A DNA stretch of 64,000 nt, taken from assembly GCF_900105965.1 (NCBI RefSeq), contig NZ_FNTV01000001.1, forward strand, positions 496,001 through 560,000. Reading direction: 5' to 3'. The stretch comes from Arthrobacter alpinus. GTDB lineage: Bacteria; Actinomycetota; Actinomycetes; Actinomycetales; Micrococcaceae. Both the position numbers and the translations under genes were made by a program. Numbering within the stretch: position 1 is the stretch's first letter; each line of letters starts with the position of its first letter. The notes under the pieces are model-generated. The model had not been told where the DNA came from. It did not search any database and worked only from the letters and a program-made list of their open reading frames with translations. This document shows, piece by piece, positions 63,689 through 64,000 of this stretch.

Positions 63689-64000
63689 GCGCCACAGATC
63701 AGCCCCGCAAGGGTTTCCTAGCCCTGGAGCTTGACGGAGACGGGGCGCACCCGGCTGCCTGGCGGGCAGCACGTCACACACCTGCCGAACTTTTGACCGG
63801 TGATCGGATCAAAGCCACAGTACTGGCCGCAGAATCGGCAGGCTTCCACATTGCAACATTTTCCGATGGTGAGGTGGGCGACGGGGCGGACATTGGGGGC
63901 CGGCTCGATGCCGTCCAGCGCGCAGCCTTTGCCGGGCCGCTGACGCGCAGCATTGTGCTGGTTCCCGAGGTGGACACGGTTTATACCGAGCCGTTCCATG
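63685..64000 (+). CDS. LLM-class flavin-dependent monooxygenase (N-terminal part)
   Basis: Starts at ATG 63685 and runs off the window after about 105 residues. The sequence FLALELDGDGAHPAAWR, FHIATFSDGEV and AGPLTRSIVLVPEVDTVYTEPFH fits the bacterial-luciferase-like (LLM) fold, which uses reduced FMN and oxygen. Its place after an amino-acid importer and DUF1684 suggests oxidative cleavage of the imported compound. The rest of the gene and its catalytic residues are outside the window. Confidence 0.83.
   Translation, partial: MSATDQPRKGFLALELDGDGAHPAAWRAARHTPAELLTGDRIKATVLAAESAGFHIATFSDGEVGDGADIGGRLDAVQRAAFAGPLTRSIVLVPEVDTVYTEPFH

Noticed and set aside
1..64000. tRNA, rRNA, CRISPR arrays, phage or transposase genes
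   Set aside because: I looked at every gap between genes on both strands and found no cloverleaf-like sequence, regular spacer arrays or integrase/transposase motifs.

Overview
The window is a high-GC actinobacterial chromosome segment. Gene order and protein style point to the Micrococcaceae, most likely Arthrobacter or a close relative. Supporting signs are frequent GTG/TTG starts, 4-bp stop/start overlaps (ATGA, GTGA, TTGA), an IclR-type gene divergent from leuCD, the run murA-plsC-gpsA-ddl, the run thiL-DAK2-recG-rsmD, the run coaD-yceD-rpmF-rnc-mutM, and an oleA/oleBC/oleD alkene cluster of the Micrococcus/Arthrobacter type. I saw no tRNA, rRNA, CRISPR array, intact transposase or prophage gene.

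Layout. 0-2.3 kb: end of one GTPase gene, a second membrane-linked GTPase, and a DUF1697 gene. 2.4-10.1 kb: core biosynthesis, with an IclR regulator divergent from leuCD (leucine), then murA, plsC, gpsA and ddl (envelope and lipid precursors), with two clear intrinsic terminators. 10.2-16.9 kb: a surface-anchored phosphatase behind a Pho-box-like repeat, a small membrane protein, a methyltransferase, a DUF3515 lipoprotein, wecB and an alpha/beta hydrolase. 16.9-21.2 kb: an iron-siderophore ABC importer (ATPase, binding lipoprotein, double-length permease) behind an IdeR/DtxR-type box. 21.3-28.9 kb: accessory genes, namely AraC and TetR regulators, two short-chain dehydrogenases, a solitary urocanase, a decayed YCII gene, an XRE-type regulator, a GNAT enzyme and an unknown.

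28.9-33.8 kb returns to backbone (thiL, DAK2, recG, rsmD). 33.8-44.5 kb is a metabolic block between rsmD and coaD: a LacI regulator, a frameshifted Gfo/Idh/MocA oxidoreductase, a CUT1 sugar importer without its own ATPase, a flotillin with a small OB-fold partner, a second Gfo/Idh/MocA enzyme, a spermidine-synthase-like protein and a class I/II aminotransferase. 44.7-48.1 kb is backbone again (coaD, yceD, rpmF, rnc, mutM). 48.1-53.2 kb holds a broken lipoprotein gene and the oleABCD long-chain olefin pathway, lying between mutM and smc. After smc (53.5-57.1 kb) comes a divergent locus: a GNAT enzyme and an FAD/NAD(P)-binding protein on one side, and a polar amino-acid ABC importer, a DUF1684 protein and a flavin-dependent monooxygenase (cut by the window edge) on the other. 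This resembles loci that import and salvage modified amino acids.

How the genes work together. Each accessory block carries its own local control elements: an IdeR box for iron, a Pho-box-like repeat for the phosphatase, a LacI operator lying on a promoter, and a double palindrome before an SDR/TetR pair. The most notable items are the ole cluster with its OleBC fusion, two apparent frameshifts, the regulatory palindromes, a possible AUU start for yceD, and a dispersed repeat that falls inside recG. I found no wholly new defence or mobile system.
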